Shown: one piece after another, positions 1-7,230 of the stretch
Layout of the letters: every line of letters starts with the position of its first letter
Position numbering within the stretch: the stretch's first letter is position 1
Origin: DASXPG01 sp036493755
Lineage (GTDB): Bacteria > Gemmatimonadota > Gemmatimonadetes > Gemmatimonadales > JACORV01
Length of the DNA: 11,605 bases
Assembly (NCBI GenBank): GCA_036493755.1
Contig: DASXPG010000217.1
Coordinates: 1-11,605, forward strand
Direction of reading: 5' to 3'
Position numbers and translations under genes: made by a program
The notes under the pieces: generated by a model
Told to the model about the DNA's origin: nothing
What the model saw: only the letters and a program-made list of their open reading frames with translations
The model's database searches: none

Positions 1-516
1 CGCCGATACCGCCGCGGTCTTGAACGGTTGGCGTTCCATGAGACCGAGGCAGGTGCCGGCCAGATCGAGAGTCACCCGCTCGCGGGTGCGTCGCTCGACA
101 CCGCTTGGCGGCGGCACCGGCGGCGTCGCGCGAATCGGCGCGATGCACCAGCGGCCGGCGCCGAGCCGGCTCGCGACCCACCGGCGGCCGGCGGGATTCT
201 CGATCTTGAGCCTCTGGAGTGCCTTCTCGAGATCGCCAGGACCGGGAAGCTCGGTATCGGAGCTCGCCGCGAGCAGGTGCAGATGTCCGCGCTCGTCGGA
301 CTCCCACATACCCACTTCGCGCCCCTGGAGGGCGATTCTCGCCCTCCGGAGCACTTCGGTCGAACGGCTGGAGCCGTCTCCCTGATCCGGGTTCGTCCCG
401 TGCACGAGCTTCGCCACGACTTCTGGTATAGCAGGGGACGTGCCGCCTGTCCGCTGCGGCACCCACAGGCGGAACACCGCAATGCGCCTCGGGTTCCGTT
501 CACCGAGCCAAGGCAC
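1..516 (-). CDS. Partial PAS/GAF-like sensor protein, runs off left edge
   Basis: The minus strand stays open from just after the stop of the upstream membrane-protein gene to the window edge, and its translation reads like a real protein. A segment around 340-270 reads ALQGREVGMWESDERGHLHL, which resembles the start of a PAS or GAF sensory fold. A later segment near 75-15 (RERVTLDLAGTCLGLMERQ) resembles the closing helix of a GAF domain. I infer the N-terminal sensory part of a signalling protein, perhaps a histidine kinase or diguanylate cyclase whose output domain lies outside the window. The start is unclear: there is no ATG near the 5' end. GTG codons at 516, 477 (with GAGG nine bases upstream) and 417 are all possible. 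The gene lies 54 bases or more downstream of the DUF2269-like gene and probably shares its transcript. The domain call rests on reading by eye only. Confidence 0.45.
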   Translation of the reverse strand, partial: MPWLGERNPRRIAVFRLWVPQRTGGTSPAIPEVVAKLVHGTNPDQGDGSSRSTEVLRRARIALQGREVGMWESDERGHLHLLAASSDTELPGPGDLEKALQRLKIENPAGRRWVASRLGAGRWCIAPIRATPPVPPPSGVERRTRERVTLDLAGTCLGLMERQPFKTAAVSA

Positions 517-570
517 GAGGGAGCGAATGTCCGCCCCGTTTTTGTGCTCAGCTCGATGGAACCCGAATCG

Positions 571-1119
571 TCAGGCGGGCTTTGGCATACGGGCAAACCG
601 GAGCCCGCCGACGGCGCCGATCGCCATCGCGATGGCAATGAAGACGAGCGACATACCCATCGATGGCTTGGTCACCATGTCGAACATGATTCCCGTCGCG
701 ATCATCGGCGGGATCATGGCGCCGACCCACAGCGTCGTGTTGCGGGACAGGGCGATCTGCTCCGCCGTCAGCGGACCCTCGCCCTCACCCAGGGCCTGAC
801 GCAGCGCCATCAGCCGCGGCCTGAGGATCACGCCGCCCAAGGCGACCATCACCACGAGTCCGACGATTCCAGCGTCGATCCAGGGTGCGCTCCACTGCCA
901 GGACTGGATCGTCAGCCATGCACCGGTGAGAAAGAGCGCCAGCGCAAAGATCGGCATTCTGGGGGCAACACGCGCGACAGTCGCCACCGCGTCGCGCGCC
1001 TCGGCGGCCCGCCGCGCCTTGTGCATCCGGAAAAGCGCCGAGTGAAGGACCGAGGTCGCGCCGAAAGCGGCGACCACGGCGAGGAAGTGAAGAAAGAGCG
1101 CGATGGTGTACGTCGTCAC
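571..1119 (-). CDS. DUF2269-like integral membrane protein
   Basis: This 182-residue protein is mostly hydrophobic, with five likely membrane helices near residues 5-25, 55-73, 81-99, 129-148 and 154-174. The first helix carries the pattern LHFLAVVAAFGATSVLHSAL, typical of small DUF2269-type predicted membrane proteins, which have no assigned function. A charged cytosolic-type loop (residues 31-45) and a loop rich in Gly/Glu (110-120) separate the helices. The start is GTG at 1119, and this GTG shares the bases GTGA with the TGA stop of the upstream amidase gene, so translation is probably coupled. That overlap is the reason for the chosen start. Pairing with an exported amidase suggests a shared role, but nothing in the sequence says which. 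The hydrophobic architecture is clear; the family name is less certain. Confidence 0.8.
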   Translation of the reverse strand: MTTYTIALFLHFLAVVAAFGATSVLHSALFRMHKARRAAEARDAVATVARVAPRMPIFALALFLTGAWLTIQSWQWSAPWIDAGIVGLVVMVALGGVILRPRLMALRQALGEGEGPLTAEQIALSRNTTLWVGAMIPPMIATGIMFDMVTKPSMGMSLVFIAIAMAIGAVGGLRFARMPKPA

Positions 1120-2144
1120 GGACGGCCTCCAAAGATGTTCTTGGGCAACATCCCGTGCACGCCGACCGGGCCGTCCACGAGCTGGGTGATATCGAAGTCC
1201 ACGGCCACACTGCAGAGCTGGTACGCCTCCTCGCGCGAGAGTCCGTGCTCTCGCATCAGATAATTCATCATTTCATGCAGCGCGATCTTCGTCGCCACCA
1301 CCAGGCTGGTATCGATTCCCATGGTGATGATGTGTGTCGGCGTCTCGGCCCGCGGCCAGGTGAGGTGCATGTCGTGCCGCACGATCAGCTGGAAGGTCCC
1401 GACCAGCGACGTCTCCAGCGCGGTGATGTCCACTTCACCGTTGCCCTGCCCGGCGTGCCCGTCGCCGGCCTCGAAGAGCGCCCCCGCGGCATGCACCGGA
1501 ATGAAGAGCGTGGTTCCGGCGACCAGCTCCTTGTTGTCGAGATTGCCGGCGTGGATCCCCGGCGGCGCGCTGCTGATGCGGCCCATCGAGTCGGGGGGCG
1601 CATCGCCGAGACTGCCGAAGAAGGGATGCAGCGGGATCAGAATGCTGTCCGAGAAGCGCGCGACCATCCGCTGGGCATCCAGCGGAATGATTTTCGTCCG
1701 GCCGGCGGTGAATTCGTCGGGGAGAAAGCCGCGGCCGGGGCCGAATCCGTTGTAGGCATATGGAATGGCGAGTTTCGCGGCCAGAATCCGGACCTCGAGT
1801 ACATCGCCCGGCTGCGCTCCTTCGACATAGATCGGCCCGGTGAGAATGTGGCCGCCGGGACCGTGGCTGGTGACCTGGGTGGTGATGTCGCGCAGTGACT
1901 GCTCGACCTGCGCGGCCGGAACCCCCGCCGCCTCGAGACGCGAAGGGGTCGATGTGATCAGCGTATGGATCTCGACGGTGTCGCCCGAGGCCACGCGGAG
2001 CACCGGCGTCGCCTTGGCATCGTAGAAACCCCAGGCGACGGTCTGCGGCGTGGGCTCGAGATGAAAGAAATGGGGACGATTCTGGGCGCCGAGTCGCGCC
2101 GCGCCAAGGGTAAGGAGAGAGGCGAGGACCAATGCACGATTCAT
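1116..2144 (-). CDS. Exported acetamidase/formamidase family protein
   Basis: This 342-residue protein matches the FmdA/AmdA family (acetamidase/formamidase), metal-dependent hydrolases that release ammonia from small amides. Characteristic stretches are visible: HGPGGHILTGPIYVEGAQPG, then NLDNKELVAGTTLFIPVHA, then GDGHAGQGNGE with D228, H230 and E237, and a C-terminal region with DFDITQLVDGPVGVHGMLPK. It begins with a clear signal peptide (MNRALVLASLLTLGAARLGA, then Gln), so it should act in the periplasm or outside the cell, whereas the characterised enzymes of this family are mostly cytoplasmic. The start chosen is ATG at 2144, because GGAGG at 2155-2151 sits six bases upstream; an in-frame TTG at 2150 would be too close to that site. 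The substrate cannot be read from sequence: formamide, acetamide or another small amide are all possible. Confidence 0.9.
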   Translation of the reverse strand: MNRALVLASLLTLGAARLGAQNRPHFFHLEPTPQTVAWGFYDAKATPVLRVASGDTVEIHTLITSTPSRLEAAGVPAAQVEQSLRDITTQVTSHGPGGHILTGPIYVEGAQPGDVLEVRILAAKLAIPYAYNGFGPGRGFLPDEFTAGRTKIIPLDAQRMVARFSDSILIPLHPFFGSLGDAPPDSMGRISSAPPGIHAGNLDNKELVAGTTLFIPVHAAGALFEAGDGHAGQGNGEVDITALETSLVGTFQLIVRHDMHLTWPRAETPTHIITMGIDTSLVVATKIALHEMMNYLMREHGLSREEAYQLCSVAVDFDITQLVDGPVGVHGMLPKNIFGGRP

Positions 2145-2281
2145 GAGCAACCTCCATTGCGGGTCGCCATCATCGCTTGACGCGTGGCGGCGGACGGCGG
2201 CATCCTACCCCGGCCCACGAGCATCCGGGCCTTTGAACGGACCCAACTTATCGCATCATTCGCCTCTGAAGCGAAGGCCCC
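2145..2281. promoter_or_regulatory. Divergent intergenic region between amidase and glucosidase genes
   Basis: These 137 bases separate two divergently transcribed units and must hold at least one promoter for each, unless transcription comes from further away. For the plus strand, a -35-like TTGAAC at 2233-2238 is followed 15 bases later by CATCAT at 2254-2259. The spacing is short and the match is poor, so this is only a candidate. I see no convincing minus-strand promoter and no clear operator palindrome. Confidence 0.25.
2151..2155 (-). promoter_or_regulatory. Shine-Dalgarno site that sets the amidase start
   Basis: GGAGG on the minus strand lies six bases before ATG 2144-2142. It favours this ATG over the upstream in-frame TTG at 2150, which would leave no spacer. 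Confidence 0.75.
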
Positions 2282-4390
2282 ATGCCGCGAGACCTGCCGC
2301 TCTCCAACGGACGACTGCTGGTCGCCTTCGATCGCGAGTACCGGATCCGCGACGTCTATTTCCCTCACGTCGGCAAGGAAAATCATGCCGTCGGACATCC
2401 GTTCCGGATGGGTGTCTGGGCGGCCGGGCAATTCAGCTGGATGGGCGCCGAGTGGCAGCCGTCGATGTGCTACGGCTCCGATGCGCTGGTCACCGACGTT
2501 TCGGCGCGTCACGAAGGGCTCGGCGTGGCGCTGCGGTGCCAGGATGCGGTGGACTTCTACGAAAATGTGCTGATCCGGAATGTCCAGGTGACCAACCTCG
2601 CGGCCACCGACCGCGAGATCCGGGTCTTCTTCCACCACGACTTTCACATCGGCGGCACCGAGATCGGCGACACGGCCCTGTATTCTCCGGGGCCGCGGGC
2701 CGTGGTCCACTACAAGGACGACCGCTATTTCCTGATCAACTGCACCGCCGAGGGTGCCACGGGGGTCACGCGCTGGGCCTGCGGCTTGAAGGAAGTGTCC
2801 GGCCACGAGGGCACCTGGAAAGACGCCGAGGATGGCGATCTCTCCGGCAATGCCATCGCGCAGGGATCGGTGGATTCCACCATCGGCGTCTCGCTGGCCG
2901 TGCCGGCCGGGGCCACGGTGGACTTCGACTACTGGCTCGCCTGCGGCACCAATTTCAGCGAGGTCGTGCAGATCGACGAAGTCGTGCGCTCCAAGACTCC
3001 CGCCGAATTGCGGAAGCGGACCGCCAACTACTGGCGGCTCTGGGTGCTCAAGAATCGCCGCGACAACGACCAGCTTCCGGCGCAGGTGCAGGAGCGCTAC
3101 CGGCAGAGCCTGCTGATCATCCAGTCGCAGATCGACGCCGGCGGCGCCGTCATCGCCGCCAACGACACCGACATCCTGACCTTCGCCCGCGACACTTACT
3201 CGTATATGTGGCCACGCGACGGTGCGCTGGTCTCCTCGGCCCTGTCGCGCAGCGGCCACCCCGGCGCGCCGGCCAAGTTCTTCAAGTTCTGCGCCGGCGT
3301 GATTTCGCCTAACGGTTACCTGCGGCACAAGTACAATCCCGACGGCACCCTCGCCTCGTCGTGGCACGCGTACATAGACCATGGCAAGGCGGTGCTGCCG
3401 ATCCAGGAGGACGAGACGGCGCTGGTGATCTGGGCGCTGTGGCAGCATTTCGAGCGCTACCAGCGGATCGACGAGACGGCGCCCTTCTACCGGGCGCTGG
3501 TGACCCGCCCCGCCGATTTCCTGCTGCGCCACGTCGATGAGGAAACCGGGCTCCCGCTTCCCTCGCACGACCTCTGGGAAGAGCGCTGGGGGGTCCACAC
3601 CTTCACCATCGCCGCGGTAATCGCGGGACTCAAGGCGGCAGCGCAGCTCTCCGACGGCTTCGGCGAGATCGCCCGCGCGGCGCGGTATCGCGCCGGCGGC
3701 GAGCGGATGCTGGAGGCGATGCGCAAAATTCTCTGGCGCGACGCCGATCAGCGCTTTGCCCGCATGGCCACGCCGGGGCCGTCGGGGTATGTCCTCGACA
3801 TGACCGTCGATTCGAGCCTTTTCGGGCTGAGTGAATTCGACGTTCTCCCGCCCGACGATGTGCAGGCGCGGTCGACACTCGCGCAGGTGGAAGACCGGCT
3901 GACGGTGCGCACCGACGTGGGGGGCCTGGCGCGCTACGAGAACGACGCCTACCAGCAGATCGAGCGCGTTGACACCAGGAAGGTCCCCGGCAATCCCTGG
4001 TTCGTGTCCACCCTCTGGCTGGCGCGCTACCGGCTGCGCTGCGCGAAAACCGCCGGCGACCTGGCGAAGGGCATGGAGCTCATCGAGTGGGCCGCGCGGC
4101 ACGCCCTCCCTTCAGGAGCGATGGCGGAACAGATCCATCCCTATACCGGAGAGCCGCTTTCGGTATCACCGCTCACCTGGAGCCAGGCGGCCTACGTCAG
4201 CGCGGTGCGCGAATACATCGATTGCACCCGGCACCTGAATCGCTGTCCCACCTGCGGCCAGGAACTGACCGCACCGGCGATCCAGAACGTGCGCAAATCA
4301 GGATCGTACCCTATGACCCCGCTGCCAACCGTCTTGCCGGGCACTACTGCTGCGACTGTGGCGACGGCTGCGACCGTGAAGAAGAAGTGA
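2282..4390 (+). CDS. GH15 glucoamylase-type glucan 1,4-alpha-glucosidase
   Basis: This 702-residue protein belongs to the bacterial glycoside hydrolase 15 family, inverting enzymes that remove glucose from the non-reducing ends of alpha-glucans or small alpha-glucosides. The first 270 residues or so are the beta-sandwich N-domain (it opens MPRDLPLSNGRLLVAFDREY), and the (alpha/alpha)6 catalytic barrel follows. Barrel landmarks are YMWPRDG (Y308-D313), DLWEERWG with E433 as the likely general acid, and AMAEQIHPYTGEPLS with E616 as the likely general base, by analogy with Aspergillus glucoamylase E179 and E400. There is no signal peptide, so it is probably cytoplasmic and may act on stored glycogen or imported oligosaccharides. 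After the barrel comes a tail with C648, H651, C655 and C658 (RCPTCG) and a Thr/Ala/Lys-rich end. The start ATG has only a weak GAAGG before it, but the conserved N-terminus supports it. It overlaps glucokinase by GTGA. Confidence 0.95.
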   Translation: MPRDLPLSNGRLLVAFDREYRIRDVYFPHVGKENHAVGHPFRMGVWAAGQFSWMGAEWQPSMCYGSDALVTDVSARHEGLGVALRCQDAVDFYENVLIRNVQVTNLAATDREIRVFFHHDFHIGGTEIGDTALYSPGPRAVVHYKDDRYFLINCTAEGATGVTRWACGLKEVSGHEGTWKDAEDGDLSGNAIAQGSVDSTIGVSLAVPAGATVDFDYWLACGTNFSEVVQIDEVVRSKTPAELRKRTANYWRLWVLKNRRDNDQLPAQVQERYRQSLLIIQSQIDAGGAVIAANDTDILTFARDTYSYMWPRDGALVSSALSRSGHPGAPAKFFKFCAGVISPNGYLRHKYNPDGTLASSWHAYIDHGKAVLPIQEDETALVIWALWQHFERYQRIDETAPFYRALVTRPADFLLRHVDEETGLPLPSHDLWEERWGVHTFTIAAVIAGLKAAAQLSDGFGEIARAARYRAGGERMLEAMRKILWRDADQRFARMATPGPSGYVLDMTVDSSLFGLSEFDVLPPDDVQARSTLAQVEDRLTVRTDVGGLARYENDAYQQIERVDTRKVPGNPWFVSTLWLARYRLRCAKTAGDLAKGMELIEWAARHALPSGAMAEQIHPYTGEPLSVSPLTWSQAAYVSAVREYIDCTRHLNRCPTCGQELTAPAIQNVRKSGSYPMTPLPTVLPGTTAATVATAATVKKK

Positions 4391-5385
4391 TCGTCCTCGC
4401 CGGAGACGTCGGGGGAACGAACGCGCGACTCGCGCTGGTGGACATCGACGCCGACAGCGTGAAAATGCTGCACATCGAGAAGTATCCCAGCCCCGAGTAT
4501 CCCGGACTCGAGCCGGTGGTCCAGCGCTTTCTTGCCGACACCGGCGGCAAACCGGAGCGCGCCTGCTACGGCATCGCGGGCCCGGTCGTCGACCAGCGCG
4601 TGGTGACGCCGAACCTCAGCTGGACCATCGATGGCGCACAGCTCGCCCGCGAGACCGGCATCGCCCACACCCAGCTGATCAACGATTTCTCGGCTGCGGG
4701 CTTTGGCGTGCGCCGGCTGGGCACGGCCGACGTCGTGACACTCCAGGACGGCGCGCGCCAGGAGCACGGGCCCATCGGACTGATCGGCGCCGGCACCGGG
4801 CTGGGCCACGGCTTCGTGCTCTGGGATGGGCAGTACCGGGTCTATGCCTCCGAGGCCGGACACGGCGCCTTCGCCCCACGCACCGCGCTTGAGTGGCAGC
4901 TGGTCGAATTTCTGCTGAAGGAATTCGACCGGGTTTCGTGGGAGCGTGTGGTCTCGGGGCCCGGGCTGGCGCATCTCTACCGGTTCCTGGCGGACAGCGG
5001 TTATGCCCCGGAGCAGCAGCGGGTGAAGGCGGAAATGGCGACGGAGGATCCACCGGCCGTGGTGACCCGGCATGGGGTCGCCGGCAGCGACCGGCTGTGC
5101 GTCAAGGCGCTCGACATGTTCGTCTCGGCGTACGGCGCGCAGGCGGGCCACCTCGCCATCACCATCGTCGCCACCGGCGGGATCTACATCGCGGGCGGGA
5201 TCGCTCCGCGCATCGTCGAGAAGCTGAAGGACGGCACCTTCATGACCGCGTTCAAGTCGTTAGGCAGGCTCGCCGAGTTCGGCGCCCGGGTGCCGGTCCA
5301 CGTGATCATGAACCCCGATGTGGGGCTCCTCGGCGCAGCAACAGCCGCTTTCGAATCCCCAACCCCTCAGTCGCCGCCAGCATGA
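4387..5385 (+). CDS. glk: Glucokinase, E. coli Glk type
   Basis: This 332-residue protein is an ATP-dependent glucokinase of the Glk family (hexokinase/actin-like fold), making glucose 6-phosphate in the cytoplasm. The phosphate-binding motif LAGDVGGTNARLALV is at the N-terminus. The sugar-contacting NDF motif is at N99-D100, the same numbering as E. coli Glk. IGAGTGLGHG binds nucleotide phosphate, and SEAGHGAFAPR supplies E156 and H159. GGIYIAGGIAPRI and the closing GLLGAA are also typical. The start is GTG at 4387, which shares GTGA with the stop of the GH15 gene. An ATG-initiated frame further upstream lies inside the GH15 coding region and carries no Glk sequence. The pair forms a metabolic unit: the glucosidase frees glucose and the kinase traps it. 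The last 80 bases overlap the convergent membrane-protein gene; the overlapped tail after GLLGAA is not conserved in character. Confidence 0.95.
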   Translation: MIVLAGDVGGTNARLALVDIDADSVKMLHIEKYPSPEYPGLEPVVQRFLADTGGKPERACYGIAGPVVDQRVVTPNLSWTIDGAQLARETGIAHTQLINDFSAAGFGVRRLGTADVVTLQDGARQEHGPIGLIGAGTGLGHGFVLWDGQYRVYASEAGHGAFAPRTALEWQLVEFLLKEFDRVSWERVVSGPGLAHLYRFLADSGYAPEQQRVKAEMATEDPPAVVTRHGVAGSDRLCVKALDMFVSAYGAQAGHLAITIVATGGIYIAGGIAPRIVEKLKDGTFMTAFKSLGRLAEFGARVPVHVIMNPDVGLLGAATAAFESPTPQSPPA

Positions 5386-6307
5386 CCGTCGCCAGAATGA
5401 GCGGCAGCAGGAAATAGATGACCCGGTAGCCGAAGAGCGCCGCCAGTGTCGCCGGCGGCGACACCTGGCCGTGCAGGCCCCAGATCATCACCGCATCGAA
5501 GACGCCGATCCCGCCCGGAAGCTGTCCGATCAGCGCGACGAACTGTCCGAGAATGAAGACCCCGAAGAACACCGGAAACCAGAGCGGATGCTTCGGCACC
5601 ATCAGCACGTACAGCGCCGCGCCGGAAAGAAGCCAGTCGCAGAGCGAGATGCCGATCTGCGAGGCGGTGAAGCCCAGCGTCGGACCCAGCGCCTCGTGAT
5701 GCTTTGCCCCGAGCGCTTTGCCCCGCAGCGACGTCCAGACCACGTAACCGATCAGCAGGAGCAGCGCGAAGATCCCCAGCGGCACGCTGCTGGTGAGATG
5801 GAAGGGCAGGAAATGCGGAATGGGAAAGTGGCCGATGGTGAGCGCCGCCGCCGAGGCGGTGAGCAGTCCCAGCGCGTAGGTGGTCAGCGTGATGCCGGTG
5901 AGGCGGCCGATGTCCGCGGTCTCGAGGCCGTTCTTCGAGTAGTAGCGCAGCCGCAGCGTCCCGGCGACCGCGAACGACACCGGCGCGCTGTTCGAGTAGG
6001 CGTAGGCGATGAACGCCGCCAGACTGATGCGGCGCAGCGGAATCTTCTTGCGCAGGTGCTGCAGCGCGATGACGTCATGGCCGATGAGCGCGAAATAGCC
6101 GAGGATGGTCGCGGCCAGCGAACCCGCGATGCGCCACCAGGACAGCTCGCCCAGGACCTTGGTCGCTTCGGAGAGGCTGTACGCCTTGAGCTCGTGCCAG
6201 CAGAGCCAGATCGAGCCGGCCAGCAGCACGATCCCGATCGGAATCGTGAGCCACAGAGGAAGCCGTGACTTCTTTTTCTTTTTTACGCGGCTCGCGTTTC
6301 CGGGCAT
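5306..6307 (-). CDS. UPF0104 / LPG-synthase transmembrane family protein
   Basis: This 333-residue polytopic inner-membrane protein has about eight helices, near residues 17-34, 59-76, 95-115, 137-157, 176-193, 211-235, 243-262 and 295-312. It matches the family that includes the N-terminal flippase half of MprF and stand-alone YbhN-like proteins. Two family-type motifs are seen: SNSAPVSFAVAGTLRLRYYS (residues 105-124) and GQLPGGIGVFDAVMIWGL (261-278), the latter resembling the usual PGG-G motif but with Asp where Glu is common. There is no C-terminal aminoacyl-transferase domain, so it is not a full MprF; lipid or polyprenyl-linked substrate handling is the general expectation. The start at 6307 gives a short basic N-terminus (RVKKKKKSR) before the first helix. 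An upstream in-frame ATG at 6415 would add 36 residues of unconvincing sequence. Its 3' end runs into the glucokinase gene. Confidence 0.85.
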   Translation of the reverse strand: MPGNASRVKKKKKSRLPLWLTIPIGIVLLAGSIWLCWHELKAYSLSEATKVLGELSWWRIAGSLAATILGYFALIGHDVIALQHLRKKIPLRRISLAAFIAYAYSNSAPVSFAVAGTLRLRYYSKNGLETADIGRLTGITLTTYALGLLTASAAALTIGHFPIPHFLPFHLTSSVPLGIFALLLLIGYVVWTSLRGKALGAKHHEALGPTLGFTASQIGISLCDWLLSGAALYVLMVPKHPLWFPVFFGVFILGQFVALIGQLPGGIGVFDAVMIWGLHGQVSPPATLAALFGYRVIYFLLPLILATVMLAATEGLGIRKRLLLRRGAPHRGS

Positions 6308-6497
6308 CTCTAGAAATACCCGCGATGACAGAAACCGCCCCACGCCGGGCCGCAGCATCGCGACGGTGATTGCACTCGCCCCAAAGCACTGCCGGTGCAT
6401 CACTCTTCCGAGCACGCCTCACCGGCTCGCTCCTTGCGGGACGTTCGGCTCGCGCCAGTACGGCGCGCCAATCCCGATCGTCCTGAAATTCTGACTC

Positions 6498-6504
6498 GAG
6501 GAGG
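6498..6504 (+). promoter_or_regulatory. Shine-Dalgarno site that sets the PfpI-family start
   Basis: GAGGAGG four bases before ATG 6509 is one of the clearest ribosome-binding sites in the window. It selects this ATG over the in-frame ATG at 6395, which has no comparable site and would add unlikely Arg/Pro-rich sequence. Confidence 0.75.
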
Positions 6505-6508
6505 TCCC

Positions 6509-7180
6509 ATGTCATCAGCCCGGCTGGACGGCAAGCGTGTGGCCATCATGGCAACCGACGGTGTCGAGCAAAGCGAGTTGGCCGAGCCGCAGCAGGCGCT
6601 CCACAAGGCCGGCGCGGCGACATTCGTCGTCGCCCCGAAACGCGGATCGATCAAGGGGTACGAGCACGACAAGAGCACCACGGAGTTCAAGGTCGACAGG
6701 ACGATCGCGGAGGCGAAGCCGGAGGACTACGACGCGCTGGTACTGCCCGGCGGGGTGATGAACGCGGATGCGCTGCGCCAGGACGCCGGCGCCGTGAAGT
6801 TCGTCAAGGCATTCGTGCAGGCCGGAAAACCGATCGCGGCGATCTGCCATGCCCCGTGGCTGCTCATCGAGGCCGATGCGGTCAGGGGCAAGTCGCTCAC
6901 CAGCTTTCCCTCGCTCAAGACCGACCTTCGTAACGCCGGCGCCAACTGGGCCGACCGTGAAGTGGTCGTGGACCAGGGTCTCGTGACCAGCCGCACACCG
7001 CAGGATCTGCGGGCCTTCAACGAGAAGATGGTCGAGGAAATCGCCGAAGGGGTGCACACCGCCGCCAACCGCGATTCCGGCGCCCTGGCCGGCGCGACGA
7101 GCGCGGCACAGGGCCGCGACTACGGCGGCCGAGCCGGCACCAAGCCGCAAGCCGGCGAGCAATTCGGCAGCAACCGCTGA
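6509..7180 (+). CDS. DJ-1/PfpI family protein (class I amidotransferase fold)
   Basis: This 223-residue protein belongs to the DJ-1/PfpI superfamily, close to the PfpI/YhbO branch. Members have been reported as intracellular proteases or as glyoxal-damage repair enzymes (deglycases); which activity applies here cannot be read from sequence. The nucleophile elbow AAICHAPWLL places the catalytic Cys at C113 followed by H114. The conserved acidic residue sits in ATDGVEQSEL (E20), and LVLPGGVMNADALRQD is the family's Gly-Gly loop. The core ends near residue 190. After it comes a roughly 30-residue hydrophilic tail rich in Gly, Ala, Arg and Gln (around GRDYGGRAGTKPQAGEQFG) that the short family members lack. 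There is no signal peptide, so it is cytoplasmic. It stands divergent from the UPF0104 gene, 201 bases away, and is followed by a terminator-like hairpin, so it may be transcribed alone. Confidence 0.92.
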   Translation: MSSARLDGKRVAIMATDGVEQSELAEPQQALHKAGAATFVVAPKRGSIKGYEHDKSTTEFKVDRTIAEAKPEDYDALVLPGGVMNADALRQDAGAVKFVKAFVQAGKPIAAICHAPWLLIEADAVRGKSLTSFPSLKTDLRNAGANWADREVVVDQGLVTSRTPQDLRAFNEKMVEEIAEGVHTAANRDSGALAGATSAAQGRDYGGRAGTKPQAGEQFGSNR

Positions 7181-7198
7181 CGCCGCCCTGAGCATTCG

Positions 7199-7230
7199 AG
7201 AGGCCCCGTGAAGCTCGCGGGGCCTCTTGC
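7199..7230 (+). terminator. Likely rho-independent terminator after the PfpI-family gene
   Basis: AGAGGCCCCG (7199-7208) pairs perfectly over 10 bp with CGGGGCCTCT (7218-7227), with a nine-base loop between. The T-tract after it is weak (TCTTGCTTG), so termination may be partial. A GTG at 7208 that would extend the next gene upstream sits inside this stem, which argues against that start. Confidence 0.7.

Noticed and set aside
28..1263. Long plus-strand open frame of 411 codons
   Set aside because: It is antisense to the DUF2269-like gene and the partial sensor gene. Its translation is Arg/His/Gly-rich and matches no family, as expected for a shadow frame in GC-rich DNA.
2141..4102. 653-codon minus-strand open frame
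   Set aside because: It lies exactly opposite the GH15 gene, whose conserved motifs are certain. The antisense product is low-complexity and lacks motifs.
4192..5151. 319-codon minus-strand open frame
   Set aside because: It is antisense to glucokinase, which shows all its catalytic motifs.
5318..6268. 316-codon plus-strand open frame
   Set aside because: It is antisense to the UPF0104 gene. It is very rich in Arg, Gln and Glu, the usual look of the reverse of hydrophobic codons.
6274..6285. A-rich run on the minus strand (AAAAAAGAAAAAG) as a programmed slippage site
   Set aside because: It simply encodes the basic KKKKK stretch before the first helix. The frame is open on both sides and no alternative product is evident.
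6308..6415. Upstream ATG start for the UPF0104 protein
   Set aside because: The added 36 residues show no family character. The ATG at 6307 gives the usual short basic lead into the first helix.
6308..6508. Possible promoters or operators in the divergent gap before the PfpI-family gene
   Set aside because: TTGCAC at 6370-6375 resembles a -35 box but no acceptable -10 follows at a normal distance. No clear palindromic operator was found.
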